The notes below the pieces were generated by a model that had not been told where the DNA came from, ran no database searches, and was given only the letters and a program-made list of their open reading frames with translations. The translations under genes were made by a program, and so were the position numbers. Positions 26,628 to 34,281 of a stretch of 64,000 nt of DNA are shown here, piece after piece (within the stretch, counting starts at the first letter, position 1; each line of letters begins with the position of its first letter). Origin of the DNA: Roseiarcus sp963809245 (GTDB lineage: Bacteria; Pseudomonadota; Alphaproteobacteria; Rhizobiales; Beijerinckiaceae); assembly GCA_963809245.1 (NCBI GenBank), contig CAWEIU010000011.1, forward strand, positions 372,001-436,000. Direction: 5' to 3'.

Positions 26628-28865
26628 ATGATTACCCGGCACGGCCGCCGGTGCCTTGTCGTCGCATCCATGCTTGCCCTTGCCGGATGCAGTCCAATCC
26701 TCGAGGAACGTAGCGACGAAGCGCCAACCGCAGCAGACGCGGTGCGCTCGGCGAACTTCCAGCCTCACAATCCGACGGCGGCCCCGGACCCTCAGCCGAG
26801 CGGATCGGGCTTCAAGGGTTTCTCGTTTTTTGGATCGTCTGCAGCGCCGGCCCAATCGCCGAGTCCAGCGCCGAGTACGGGGACTGTTGTAGCGACTGCG
26901 CAGGCCGACGGCGGCGGCGACGGCTACACGCTCAATTTCGAATCGGCGCCGATCGCGAATGTCGCCAAGGCGGTTCTCGGCGACATTCTCGGCGCGAGCT
27001 ACGAAATCGATCCGAGAGCGCAAGGCACGGTCACGCTCGCCACCGGCAGGCCGATCAGCAAGAAGGACGTGCTGTTCGTTCTCGAAAGCGGATTGCGCGC
27101 CAACAATCTCGTCATGATCCGAGAGGGATCCGGATACCGAATCGCGCCGATCGCCGACGGCTCGCCGGGCTCGACGGATTTCGCCGGCGGCCAAGGCACG
27201 CAGGCCGGATACGGCATGAGCGTGATCCCGTTGCAATATGTTTCGGGCGCGACGCTCGCCAAATTGCTCGAAGGTTTTGCCGCGCGCCCAGGCGCAATTC
27301 GCACCGATCCCTCCGGCAGGATGCTGATGATCGTCGGCACTGGCCCCGAGCGTCAGTCTGCGGTCGAGACGGTGCGCAGCTTCGACGTCGACTGGTTGCG
27401 TGGACAGTCCGTCGGCATGTATCCGGTGCACAACAGTGAACCCGATCCGATCGTCGCCGAACTCGAAAAGATCATGGATTCCGGCGAATCCGGCATTGGC
27501 CACGGCCTCGTGAAGCTACAGGCTGTATCGCGCCAGAACGCTATCCTGGTCGTCGCCGCCAAACCCGAATTGTTGCGCGCGACGGCGCGCTGGATTGCGC
27601 GGCTCGATTCGCCCAACACCGCGAGCTCCGGAGTCACGGTCTACAAGGTGCGCTACGGCGACGCCAAACAGATCGCGTCGCTGCTGCAGAACATCTTCTT
27701 AGGAGGCGGCGCCGGCGGCGCAGACGCAGGCGGCGACACCGCGCCGTCCTCCGGCTCGGCCACTTTAAGCTCGACCGAGCGCCTGACCGGCGGCGCGCCC
27801 AACAATGGCGCCGGCTCCGGCTCCAGTTCCAGCTCTAGCTCCAACTCGAATTCGAAGAGCGGCTCCTCTCCATTCGGCAGCGTGGCGTCCGCCGCCTTGA
27901 GCAGCGCTTTCGGCTCGCAGGGTAACTCTGGCCCCGCCATTCTCCCGGGGGTGAGGATCACCCCGGACGAAAGCACCAATTCGCTCCTGATCTACGCCAA
28001 CGCGGAAAGCTATCGAACCATCGAGCGGGCGCTCATTCAGCTCGATCGGCCGCGCATGCAGGTCGCCATCGACGTCACCATCGCCGAGGTGACGCTCAAC
28101 GACCAGCTCAATTACGGCGTTCAGTACTACCTGACCAACAATTCGGGCTCGTTGATCAACTCGGTGACAGGCCAGCCCACAGCCGGCGCCGGCGCCAACC
28201 CGGGCTTCAATGTGTTCGTCGGCGGCAGCACGACGCCGAACGTGATCATCAACGCCCTGCACGCCTTGACCGACGTGAAGATTCTCTCCAACCCGTCGCT
28301 CGTCGTCGTCGACAACGAGAAGGCGTCGCTGGAGGTCGGCGACCAGGTGCCGATCACCACCGGCAGCGCGACGGTGCTGAGCGCCAACAACGCGGTCGTC
28401 AACACCGTCGACTACCAGAACACCGGCATCATCCTGCACGTCCAGCCGCACGTCAGCCCAGACGACAACGTGACGCTCGCCATCGAGCAGGAGATCAGCA
28501 GCGTGCCCGACACCGGCGCCACCAACCTCACGCCGACCATCTCGGAGCGGAAGGTCCAGAGCACGATCTCGGTCACGAGCGGGCAGACCGTCGTGCTCGC
28601 CGGCCTCGTCAGCGATACGCGCAACAAGTCGCGCTCGGGCATTCCGGTGCTGGATCAATTGCCGATGGTGGGCGGCGCCTTCTCGACGACCGCCGTCTCG
28701 GACGCGCGCACCGAACTCGTGGTCATGATTCATCCGCAGGTGATCCACAACAGCGCCGACGCGTCCGAGGTCGCCGAAGAACTGCGCGCCAAGATGCGCA
28801 ACGGCCGGATCGACTCCACCAACCTGCCGGCCGCGCTCAATGTGCTGGCCAAGCCGTCGCAGTGA
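26628..28865 (+). CDS. gspD: type II secretion secretin GspD
   Basis: About 745 aa. Lipoprotein signal (SMLALAGC), then N0-N3 modules (YTLNFESAPIANVAKAVLGDILG; KDVLFVLESGLRANNLVMI; repeated VIPLQYVSGATLAKLLEGF). The N3 module has a long Gly/Ser loop with a run of about a dozen Ser/Asn residues near 27810-27860. The secretin core shows VAIDVTIAEVTLNDQLNYGVQY, VPITTG and GQTVVLAGLVSDT...GIPVLDQLPMVGGAF. It forms the outer-membrane exit pore. I prefer the ATG at 26628; a GTG at 26613 is in frame. Overlaps the peptidase gene (GTGA). Confidence 0.94.
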   Translation: MITRHGRRCLVVASMLALAGCSPILEERSDEAPTAADAVRSANFQPHNPTAAPDPQPSGSGFKGFSFFGSSAAPAQSPSPAPSTGTVVATAQADGGGDGYTLNFESAPIANVAKAVLGDILGASYEIDPRAQGTVTLATGRPISKKDVLFVLESGLRANNLVMIREGSGYRIAPIADGSPGSTDFAGGQGTQAGYGMSVIPLQYVSGATLAKLLEGFAARPGAIRTDPSGRMLMIVGTGPERQSAVETVRSFDVDWLRGQSVGMYPVHNSEPDPIVAELEKIMDSGESGIGHGLVKLQAVSRQNAILVVAAKPELLRATARWIARLDSPNTASSGVTVYKVRYGDAKQIASLLQNIFLGGGAGGADAGGDTAPSSGSATLSSTERLTGGAPNNGAGSGSSSSSSSNSNSKSGSSPFGSVASAALSSAFGSQGNSGPAILPGVRITPDESTNSLLIYANAESYRTIERALIQLDRPRMQVAIDVTIAEVTLNDQLNYGVQYYLTNNSGSLINSVTGQPTAGAGANPGFNVFVGGSTTPNVIINALHALTDVKILSNPSLVVVDNEKASLEVGDQVPITTGSATVLSANNAVVNTVDYQNTGIILHVQPHVSPDDNVTLAIEQEISSVPDTGATNLTPTISERKVQSTISVTSGQTVVLAGLVSDTRNKSRSGIPVLDQLPMVGGAFSTTAVSDARTELVVMIHPQVIHNSADASEVAEELRAKMRNGRIDSTNLPAALNVLAKPSQ

Positions 28866-29359
28866 CGGGCGCGCTCTTCGCGGGCGCCGAGGGCCTCCTC
28901 GGCGCGCTCTTCGCACTGCTGATGTTGGCGATCGCAATCTCCGATTTGCGCGCCCTCATCATCCCGAACGCGCTCAACGCGAGCGTCGCCGGTCTCGGCC
29001 TCATCGACATCATCCTCGAGCGCGGGCCGGACTGGGGCGCCGCGGCGCTGGAAGCCGGCGCGCGGGCGATCGTCGTCGCGGCGCTGCTGTATGGCTTCGC
29101 GGCGATCTATATGCGCCTGCGCGGTCGCCAGGGTCTCGGTCTCGGCGACGTCAAGCTCGCCGGCGCCGCGGCCATCTGGCTCGATTGGCGCGCGCTTTCC
29201 GCGTCGATCGAGCTCGCGGCGTTGTCAGGTCTCGCGCTCGCGCTGATCATGCGCCTGCGCTCGGGCCGAGGACTCGATCGTTTCGCAAAACTGCCGTTCG
29301 GCGCCGTCCTCGCGCCGTCGATCTGGCTGTGCTGGCTGGCGAGCCGCGCAGGGTTGTGA
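28862..29359 (+). CDS. gspO: type IV prepilin leader peptidase (A24 family)
   Basis: 165 aa, consisting almost only of membrane helices. It starts with GTG overlapping the gspD stop. The two catalytic aspartates of aspartyl prepilin peptidases are visible: AISDLRALIIPN (first Asp, near residue 29) and GLGLGDVKLAGA (the GxGD motif). The N-terminal methyltransferase/zinc domain of full-length PilD is absent, so this is the short form. It would process GspG, H, I, J and K encoded in the same region. Confidence 0.9.
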   Translation: MTGALFAGAEGLLGALFALLMLAIAISDLRALIIPNALNASVAGLGLIDIILERGPDWGAAALEAGARAIVVAALLYGFAAIYMRLRGRQGLGLGDVKLAGAAAIWLDWRALSASIELAALSGLALALIMRLRSGRGLDRFAKLPFGAVLAPSIWLCWLASRAGL

Positions 29360-29508
29360 GGACCGCCAACCGCCCGCTGACGCGCCGCAAACGACGCCAA
29401 GGTGTCGGGCTCAGCCCGACGGATGAGGGGCGCCGCAAGCGGCTGACTACGCGGCGTCCACGGCGTCGCCGCGCTGACCGAAACGAGGTCGTGCGGCCCC
29501 TCATCCCA

Positions 29509-29540
29509 AGGCGAATGCGCGGCATTCGTCCGGTCCCGCA
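29509..29540 (-). repeat. dispersed palindromic repeat, copy 2
   Basis: 32-bp element that matches 29 of 32 positions of the repeat at 19859-19890, in the opposite orientation. It sits in the 234-nt gap between the prepilin peptidase and the Sel1 gene. Surrounding sequence also has paired segments (GTCGGGCT / AGCCCGAC at 29404-29420; GGATGAGGGG / CCCCTCATCC). Confidence 0.65.
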
Positions 29541-29593
29541 AGGGGCCGTGTCCGCGGCTAGGCTCTAGCACGAGGGCCGTGGCGTGCCCTTAA

Positions 29594-30142
29594 TCAGGGC
29601 GCCGCGGGAGCGACCCAGGCGCGTGCGCGGCGTTGCGCCTCGTCAACCTCGGCCTTGCTGAGCTTGCTCGCGACCGCGTCGCGCATGCCGGCCCAGAACT
29701 CGCGATTGCCGCGGTCCGCATGGGCGGCGGCGAGATTGTACCAAATCTCCGCGACGATAGGATCGTGTTTCACGCCCTCGCCGCGATCGTAGAGGCCGGC
29801 GAGAAGATATTGAGCCGTCGGCACGCCTTGCTCCGCGGCGAGCGTCAGCCATTTTGCGGCGGCGAGGAAGTCCTGGGGAATGCCGAGCCCATTCTCGTAC
29901 ATGTAGCCGAGATAGGCCTGAGCCGTCGCCCGCCCTGCTTCGGCCTCAGGCGCAAGCAACTGGGCTGCGCGAACGTAGTCGCCATGCGCATAGGCCAACT
30001 CGCCTGCCGATCTCGGCTGGGCGGACGCTCCGCCGGCGCAGGGGCCGAACGAAGCGTAAACGAGGGTTGCCGCGAGCGCGGCCTGGATCAGGGCCCGGCG
30101 CGAAGCGAAACGGGGATAGCGCAAGAAGCGCGCGGGCGCCAT
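29594..30142 (-). CDS. secreted Sel1-repeat (TPR-like) protein
   Basis: 182 aa from the ATG at 30142, which follows an AAGGAGA ribosome-binding site; the frame extends 15 codons further up. Signal peptide (ALIQAALAATLVYASFGPCAGGASA) then Sel1-like repeats: GRATAQAYLGYMYENGLGIPQDFLAAAKWLTLAAEQGVPTAQYLLAGLYDRGEGVKHD split over two units, plus a half repeat with AEIWYNLAAAHAD. Predicted periplasmic protein-protein interaction module; partner unknown. It sits convergent with the T2SS gspD-gspO unit. Confidence 0.85.
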   Translation of the reverse strand: MAPARFLRYPRFASRRALIQAALAATLVYASFGPCAGGASAQPRSAGELAYAHGDYVRAAQLLAPEAEAGRATAQAYLGYMYENGLGIPQDFLAAAKWLTLAAEQGVPTAQYLLAGLYDRGEGVKHDPIVAEIWYNLAAAHADRGNREFWAGMRDAVASKLSKAEVDEAQRRARAWVAPAAP

Positions 30143-30249
30143 GCCATTCTCCTTATTCGACCGGCGCGCAAAATCGCGCCGGCGCAATCGATTGTCGTCT
30201 TCGTGTGTCGGCCGCGTGACAATCTAGGCCATAAGCCGATCGTCCGTCA

Positions 30250-30591
30250 TCACTGCGCGATGAAGGCGCCGCGCTCGCCGTCGGGATCGTTTTCGCCCAT
30301 GTACGGGAAACGGCCGGCCTTCAGCGGACGGACCAGCACCTTGCGCGTCTCGCCCGGCTGCAGACCTTGCTCGAGCGGCGGGAACAGCATTTCGAATTCA
30401 TCAGCGGCCTCGCTCGCGTTCGTCACTACGACATAGAAAGGCTTTCCGCTCGCCACGTGGATTTCCGACGGCGTGTACTTATGATCCTTCAGCGTGATCG
30501 CATAGCTGGCGAGATCGTCAGCGTACGCCATGCCGGCGAGCGCGAAGCTGAGGGCTCCGGCCGCAGCCAGACGAAGAAGCGAGAAGGACAT
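30250..30591 (-). CDS. periplasmic cupredoxin-fold protein
   Basis: 113 aa with a signal peptide (AAAGALSFALAGMAYA) and a cupredoxin_1/EfeO-type beta sandwich: YAITLKDHKYTPSEIHVASGKPFYVVVTNASEAADEFE split over the first strands, then FPPLEQGLQPGETRKVLVRPLKAGRFPYMGEND. The copper ligands of true blue-copper proteins are missing (no Cys-x-x-x-His loop), so electron transfer is unlikely. Members of this group accompany iron or copper uptake systems (P19/FtrA-like), but no such genes lie beside it here. Good AGGAGAG ribosome-binding site. Confidence 0.82.
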   Translation of the reverse strand: MSFSLLRLAAAGALSFALAGMAYADDLASYAITLKDHKYTPSEIHVASGKPFYVVVTNASEAADEFEMLFPPLEQGLQPGETRKVLVRPLKAGRFPYMGENDPDGERGAFIAQ

Positions 30592-30663
30592 GAAACTCTC
30601 CTATTGAAGCCGGGCTTTCGACGCGCGGCAGGTTCGATGACGGCGGCGCCTGGCCGTTGTCCG

Positions 30664-30692
30664 TAAGAAAGGCCCGGCGCGTACGCCGGGCC
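30664..30692 (-). terminator. rho-independent terminator of the phosphoesterase gene
   Basis: On the minus strand, a perfect 9-bp GC stem (GGCCCGGCG / CGCCGGGCC) with a 4-nt loop is followed by TTTCTTA. It lies 60 nt past the phosphoesterase stop and upstream of the cupredoxin gene, so the two genes are separate transcripts. Confidence 0.85.
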
Positions 30693-30751
30693 CTGACGAT
30701 TTGGCGAAAGGGTGTCGGCCCGCCTTCGCGGACCGACGTTCCTCGAGTCGC

Positions 30752-32929
30752 TCAGCCGTGATGACCCTGATCGCCCTGGTCGGCGTGGTCGTTGTGGTGG
30801 CCGTGGCCGCCCTGGCCGCTACGACCGAAGTCGAACAGGTCCCACAGATCCCCCAGCGACGGCGAGTTGACCGGCACGTAGGGATTGTTTCCGTAGGTCG
30901 GGTTCGGGAGGTTGTCGCGGCTGCGGTTGGTGATCGGCTTCAGGTTCCAGTTACGCTCGATGAACTTCGAGATCGAGACGTGGTCGGTGTAATCGTGCGA
31001 GATATGGCCGCCCTGGCTGTACGCGGAGACGACGATCAGCGGAATGCGGGTGCCGTCGCCGAAGAAATCGAGCGGCTGCACGTAACCCGAGTCCCAGTAG
31101 CCGCCGCCTTCGTCTTCGGTGATGAAGATGGCGGTGTTGGCCTTGAGCGTCGGGTTGGCGTTCACCGCGTCGACGATCTTCTTCACGAAGCCCTCGAAGA
31201 GGATGAGCTTCGACGAAGCCGGGTGGCCGTCGACCAAGCCCGAGGGCTTGACGTAGGACACCGCGGGGATGTTGCCCGCCTGGATGCCGTCGTAGAGAGC
31301 CGAGGTATCCTGCAGGTGCTGCTTGCGCAGCGTCGCGTTGGTCATGATGGCCGTGTCGTACTGCGCCCAGTTGCAGATGGTGCAATATTCGTCGGTCGCG
31401 GCCTGTTCGTACTTGTCGTCGAGATACCGATCGAACTGGTCGCCGTAGTAGGCCCACGACACCTTGCCGTTGATCAGCAGATCGCCGATCGTCTTCACGT
31501 TCGACGGGGGAACCGTGAAGACGGTGTTGGCCGGGTTGTTGTCGGCATAGGCGTTGGAGCCGTCGCCGAAATAGCCCGGGTTATAGTTGTTGACGAGATA
31601 GTAGTGGCCGTTCTCGCAGTTCGGCTTGACCGGGTTGGGCAGCTTTTTGAGATACGTCGTCTCTTCGTTCACGCCCGGCTGCGTCTTGTCGGCGCAGTTG
31701 ACGTAAGAGCCGCCGCCGTAGTTGGCGTTCGGCGACGTCGCCGTCGGCGAGCCGCCGGCGCCGTAGCCGTCCTGCGTGTAGTAGTTGTTCGTGCCCGGCT
31801 GCGGGTTCGGATTTTCGACTTCGGCCAGCGCGGACTTGTAGCCCGGCTCGGTCGTGCCGGGAGCCCCGGGATTGACCGGGTTGGTCGGCGGGACAACTGG
31901 TTTGAACTTGTTGTCCGAGAACCAGATCGCGTCGCCCGTTCCGAGCATGATGTGGTTCGCGCCGGTGCCACCCTTGACCGACTGATGGAAGTTGTCGCTC
32001 ATCGAGTAGGTGTCGGCGAGTTGCTTGAAGTACGGAACGTCGCCGGCCTGCATGTTGTAGAAGCCGAGCGAGGCCGAACCTTCGCCGGTCGATTCCGGAG
32101 TGAAGGGCGAGGGCTGAGCCGCGCCGTTCGAGCCGGCGCCGATGGTCTCCTCGACCCAGGCGTAGAGACCGTTCGAGCAGCCGAAGCTCTCGCCCTTCTT
32201 GGCCTTGGTGGCGTCGCAGTCGAGCTGCTGCTGCATCTGCATGAAGCGATGCACCGGGCTCGCCGAATACGAGTCATAGGGGTAAGGGTGGGCCGAATCG
32301 ACGTTGTTGGTGAGCTGATAAGGCCCAGGCGGCAGCGTCGTCGCGGTCTGGCCGTCGTAGTGGACGCGCAGGTCAGGGGTCGCGTTCTTCTGGCCGGTGC
32401 CGCCCGTCAGCAGGTACTGCTGATACTGAGGCTCGAGGCCGTTCTCGATGCCCTGCTTCACCAGGTTGGTGTAGTTGGGGCCGTTCGGATAGTCGTTGCA
32501 GGTCGTTCCCGACGTGACGCCGAAGAATTCGCACACGTAGGGCGTCGACGTGCCGCCGACCGTCGCGGGGGGCAGCGTGCCGTAAGGCTGCTGCATCGGC
32601 GCGAGGTGATAGACGTCGGTGTCGCTCGCGCTGAACTGAACCGCCTTGTTGTAGTTCGGGCCAGGCGTGCCGTCCGCCTTGACGATTCCTTCGGAGAGAA
32701 GGTTCAACACCGTCTCGCCGGAAGTGGCCGGCTTGTAGGTTGCGAAGATATGATCAAAGCTGCGGTTCTCGCCGATGATGACGATCACGTGCTTGATTGG
32801 CGAAGCGGTCGCGTTGTCATTCGCGTCCGCGAGGGCCGGCATAATCGAATTGCCGGCGAAAATACCGACGGCGGCGCAAGCCAGCAGCCGTCGGCGCAGA
32901 CTCCCCCGTTGCACTTCATAACTTTGCAT
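30752..32929 (-). CDS. secreted phosphoesterase (acid phosphatase / phospholipase C family)
   Basis: About 725 aa from the ATG at 32929; the frame extends 15 codons up. Signal peptide (LLACAAVGIFAGNSIMPALA) then the PF04185 phosphoesterase fold: IKHVIVIIGENRSFDHIFATY near the N-terminus (metal-binding Glu-Asn, Asp), GGTGANHIMLGTGD, FITEDEGGGYWD and LIVVSAYSQGGHISHDYTDH with conserved Asp/His ligands. Several Cys pairs suggest periplasmic disulphides. Predicted to hydrolyse phosphomonoesters or phospholipid head groups outside the cytoplasm. A Pho-box-like repeat lies about 65 nt upstream and a strong terminator follows. The C-terminal end is His/Gly/Asp-rich. Confidence 0.9.
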   Translation of the reverse strand: MQSYEVQRGSLRRRLLACAAVGIFAGNSIMPALADANDNATASPIKHVIVIIGENRSFDHIFATYKPATSGETVLNLLSEGIVKADGTPGPNYNKAVQFSASDTDVYHLAPMQQPYGTLPPATVGGTSTPYVCEFFGVTSGTTCNDYPNGPNYTNLVKQGIENGLEPQYQQYLLTGGTGQKNATPDLRVHYDGQTATTLPPGPYQLTNNVDSAHPYPYDSYSASPVHRFMQMQQQLDCDATKAKKGESFGCSNGLYAWVEETIGAGSNGAAQPSPFTPESTGEGSASLGFYNMQAGDVPYFKQLADTYSMSDNFHQSVKGGTGANHIMLGTGDAIWFSDNKFKPVVPPTNPVNPGAPGTTEPGYKSALAEVENPNPQPGTNNYYTQDGYGAGGSPTATSPNANYGGGSYVNCADKTQPGVNEETTYLKKLPNPVKPNCENGHYYLVNNYNPGYFGDGSNAYADNNPANTVFTVPPSNVKTIGDLLINGKVSWAYYGDQFDRYLDDKYEQAATDEYCTICNWAQYDTAIMTNATLRKQHLQDTSALYDGIQAGNIPAVSYVKPSGLVDGHPASSKLILFEGFVKKIVDAVNANPTLKANTAIFITEDEGGGYWDSGYVQPLDFFGDGTRIPLIVVSAYSQGGHISHDYTDHVSISKFIERNWNLKPITNRSRDNLPNPTYGNNPYVPVNSPSLGDLWDLFDFGRSGQGGHGHHNDHADQGDQGHHG

Positions 32930-33313
32930 TTCGCAAATCCCCAACATTACGGGAACAAACAGTTCCCATGCCAAGGCTTAGTGCAGCGATTTCACAGTTT
33001 GGTGACACTTCATTGAGCACCCCATGACGCCCAATCACGACTTCGTAATTTGCGCGACACTTCCATGAACGTTGCAATACATTCGCTAGCGAACGTTATT
33101 TCGAGATGGCACAGGGCCGCATATCATTTACGCTAAGCAAAGGCCTGTGACGCCTCACTTATCGTCGTCACATAACCCATTTGCATTTCCGTCATGCGTC
33201 GCCGGAAACTGTGGACCAGGCGCTCGACGGCGCCGCGCGCGCACAACTGCAATATGACGGTCGTGATTGCGTCCTATAGGCGCGTGGTCCTGAAATTCGC
33301 CTCTAGGAGCGGA
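32930..33313. other. intergenic region between divergent phosphoesterase and Cdh-like genes
   Basis: 384 nt, AT-richer than its surroundings. It holds the Pho-box-like direct repeat (32991-33008) and two similar 15-nt segments, GTGACACTTCATTGA (33002-33016) and GCGACACTTCCATGA (33054-33068), 52 nt apart. No protein-coding sequence seen. Confidence 0.55.
32991..33008 (-). promoter_or_regulatory. candidate Pho box upstream of the phosphoesterase
   Basis: On the minus strand the sequence reads TGTCACCAAACTGTGAA: two TGTSA-type half sites with an 11-bp period, the arrangement of PhoB-binding direct repeats. It lies about 65 nt upstream of the phosphoesterase start. Half-site match to the enterobacterial consensus is partial. 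Confidence 0.4.
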
Positions 33314-34090
33314 ATGATGAAAAACGGAAAGCGCGCCGCGTGGGCTCTCGGCGCGATTGCGATTGTTGCGGCCTTCCCTGCGTTCGCCGGGGAACCTGCG
33401 CCGATCGACCGGCACGCGTTGTGGAACATCATCAACCTCAAATGCTTGCGTCACCTGACGAAGTCAGAAGCGCCCATCCCCTGCGACCGCGTCGACGTCT
33501 CCGCCGGCTGGGACCGCGGGCTCGCGCTGCTCAAGGACCGTGTCGGCCGTGGGCGCATGCTGGCGATTCCGACCAGCTTCGTGACCGGCATCGAGGATCC
33601 CTCCGTGCTGTCGCCTGACAAGCCCAATTATTTCGCCGCCGCGTGGGGCGCGCGCGAAAGCATCAATTGGCGCCTGCAGCGCAAAATGCCTGCCGAGTCA
33701 GTCGCGGTCACGGTCGATTCGAAGCCGCGGCGCGATCAAGACGTGCTCAGCTTCGCGATCGACTGTCTCGATAAGGGGGTGGCCGCGTCGCTCGCCGCCA
33801 ACGCCGCCTCGATCGACAATCGTTGGAACCGAATGAGCGTCGCGTTGAAGGGGCGAACCTATTGGGCGCGGCGGCTCGATTCGCAGGCCCTGACGCCGTC
33901 CCCCTTCCAGTTGCTCGCCGACGGCGTCGAGGGGGCGAAGACCGACATGGGCTCATGGTCGCTCGCCGTGACGCAGGTGAATGTCTCGGGCAGCCCAAGC
34001 GTGATTCTGCTCGCCGACCGCGCCGAGGGTTCCGTTGGCGGCCACGCCTCCGATCTGCAGGACTCTGCCTGCGCAATCGCGACCCCATAA
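33314..34090 (+). CDS. CDP-diacylglycerol diphosphatase (Cdh)-like protein without the His triad
   Basis: About 258 aa. AGGAG at 33305 supports the ATGs at 33314/33317. Signal peptide (WALGAIAIVAAFPAFAGEP), then a sequence that follows the Cdh family along its length: LWNIINLKCL, PC-DRVDVSAGWDRGLALLKDR, MLAIPTSFVTGIEDPSVLSPDKPNYFAAAW and RESINWRLQRKMP, ending with a MGSWSLAVTQV-like strand. In E. coli Cdh the region after 'NSR' contains a HIT-like HFHIH motif. Here the equivalent segment reads RRDQDVLSFAIDC, with no histidine, so the usual nucleophile is missing. Periplasmic; possibly a non-catalytic paralogue. Confidence 0.75.
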   Translation: MMKNGKRAAWALGAIAIVAAFPAFAGEPAPIDRHALWNIINLKCLRHLTKSEAPIPCDRVDVSAGWDRGLALLKDRVGRGRMLAIPTSFVTGIEDPSVLSPDKPNYFAAAWGARESINWRLQRKMPAESVAVTVDSKPRRDQDVLSFAIDCLDKGVAASLAANAASIDNRWNRMSVALKGRTYWARRLDSQALTPSPFQLLADGVEGAKTDMGSWSLAVTQVNVSGSPSVILLADRAEGSVGGHASDLQDSACAIATP

Positions 34091-34281
34091 CGGACGGTGC
34101 CCCTCTCGCCCCGCGACTCCATGCGGTCGCGGGGCTCTTGCTCACGGGCGGACGCCTCGCAAAAAGCGGCGCGAAGGCAAGACGCCGACGCAGAATCCGC
34201 CGCGGCCCGGTCGCGCCAAACAAAGCGGAGCGCTCTCGTGGCGCGGCCCGACGCTTTCCTTAAGCGCCTGGGGCGTGCATT

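Noticed and set aside
27800..27870. Ser/Asn-coding run in gspD as a possible microsatellite
   Set aside because: It is an in-frame low-complexity loop within the secretin N3 region, common in GspD, and not a perfect tandem repeat.
30701..33016. 771-codon plus-strand open frame with Val/Arg-rich product
   Set aside because: Antisense to the phosphoesterase, which has a signal peptide, motifs and its own terminator.
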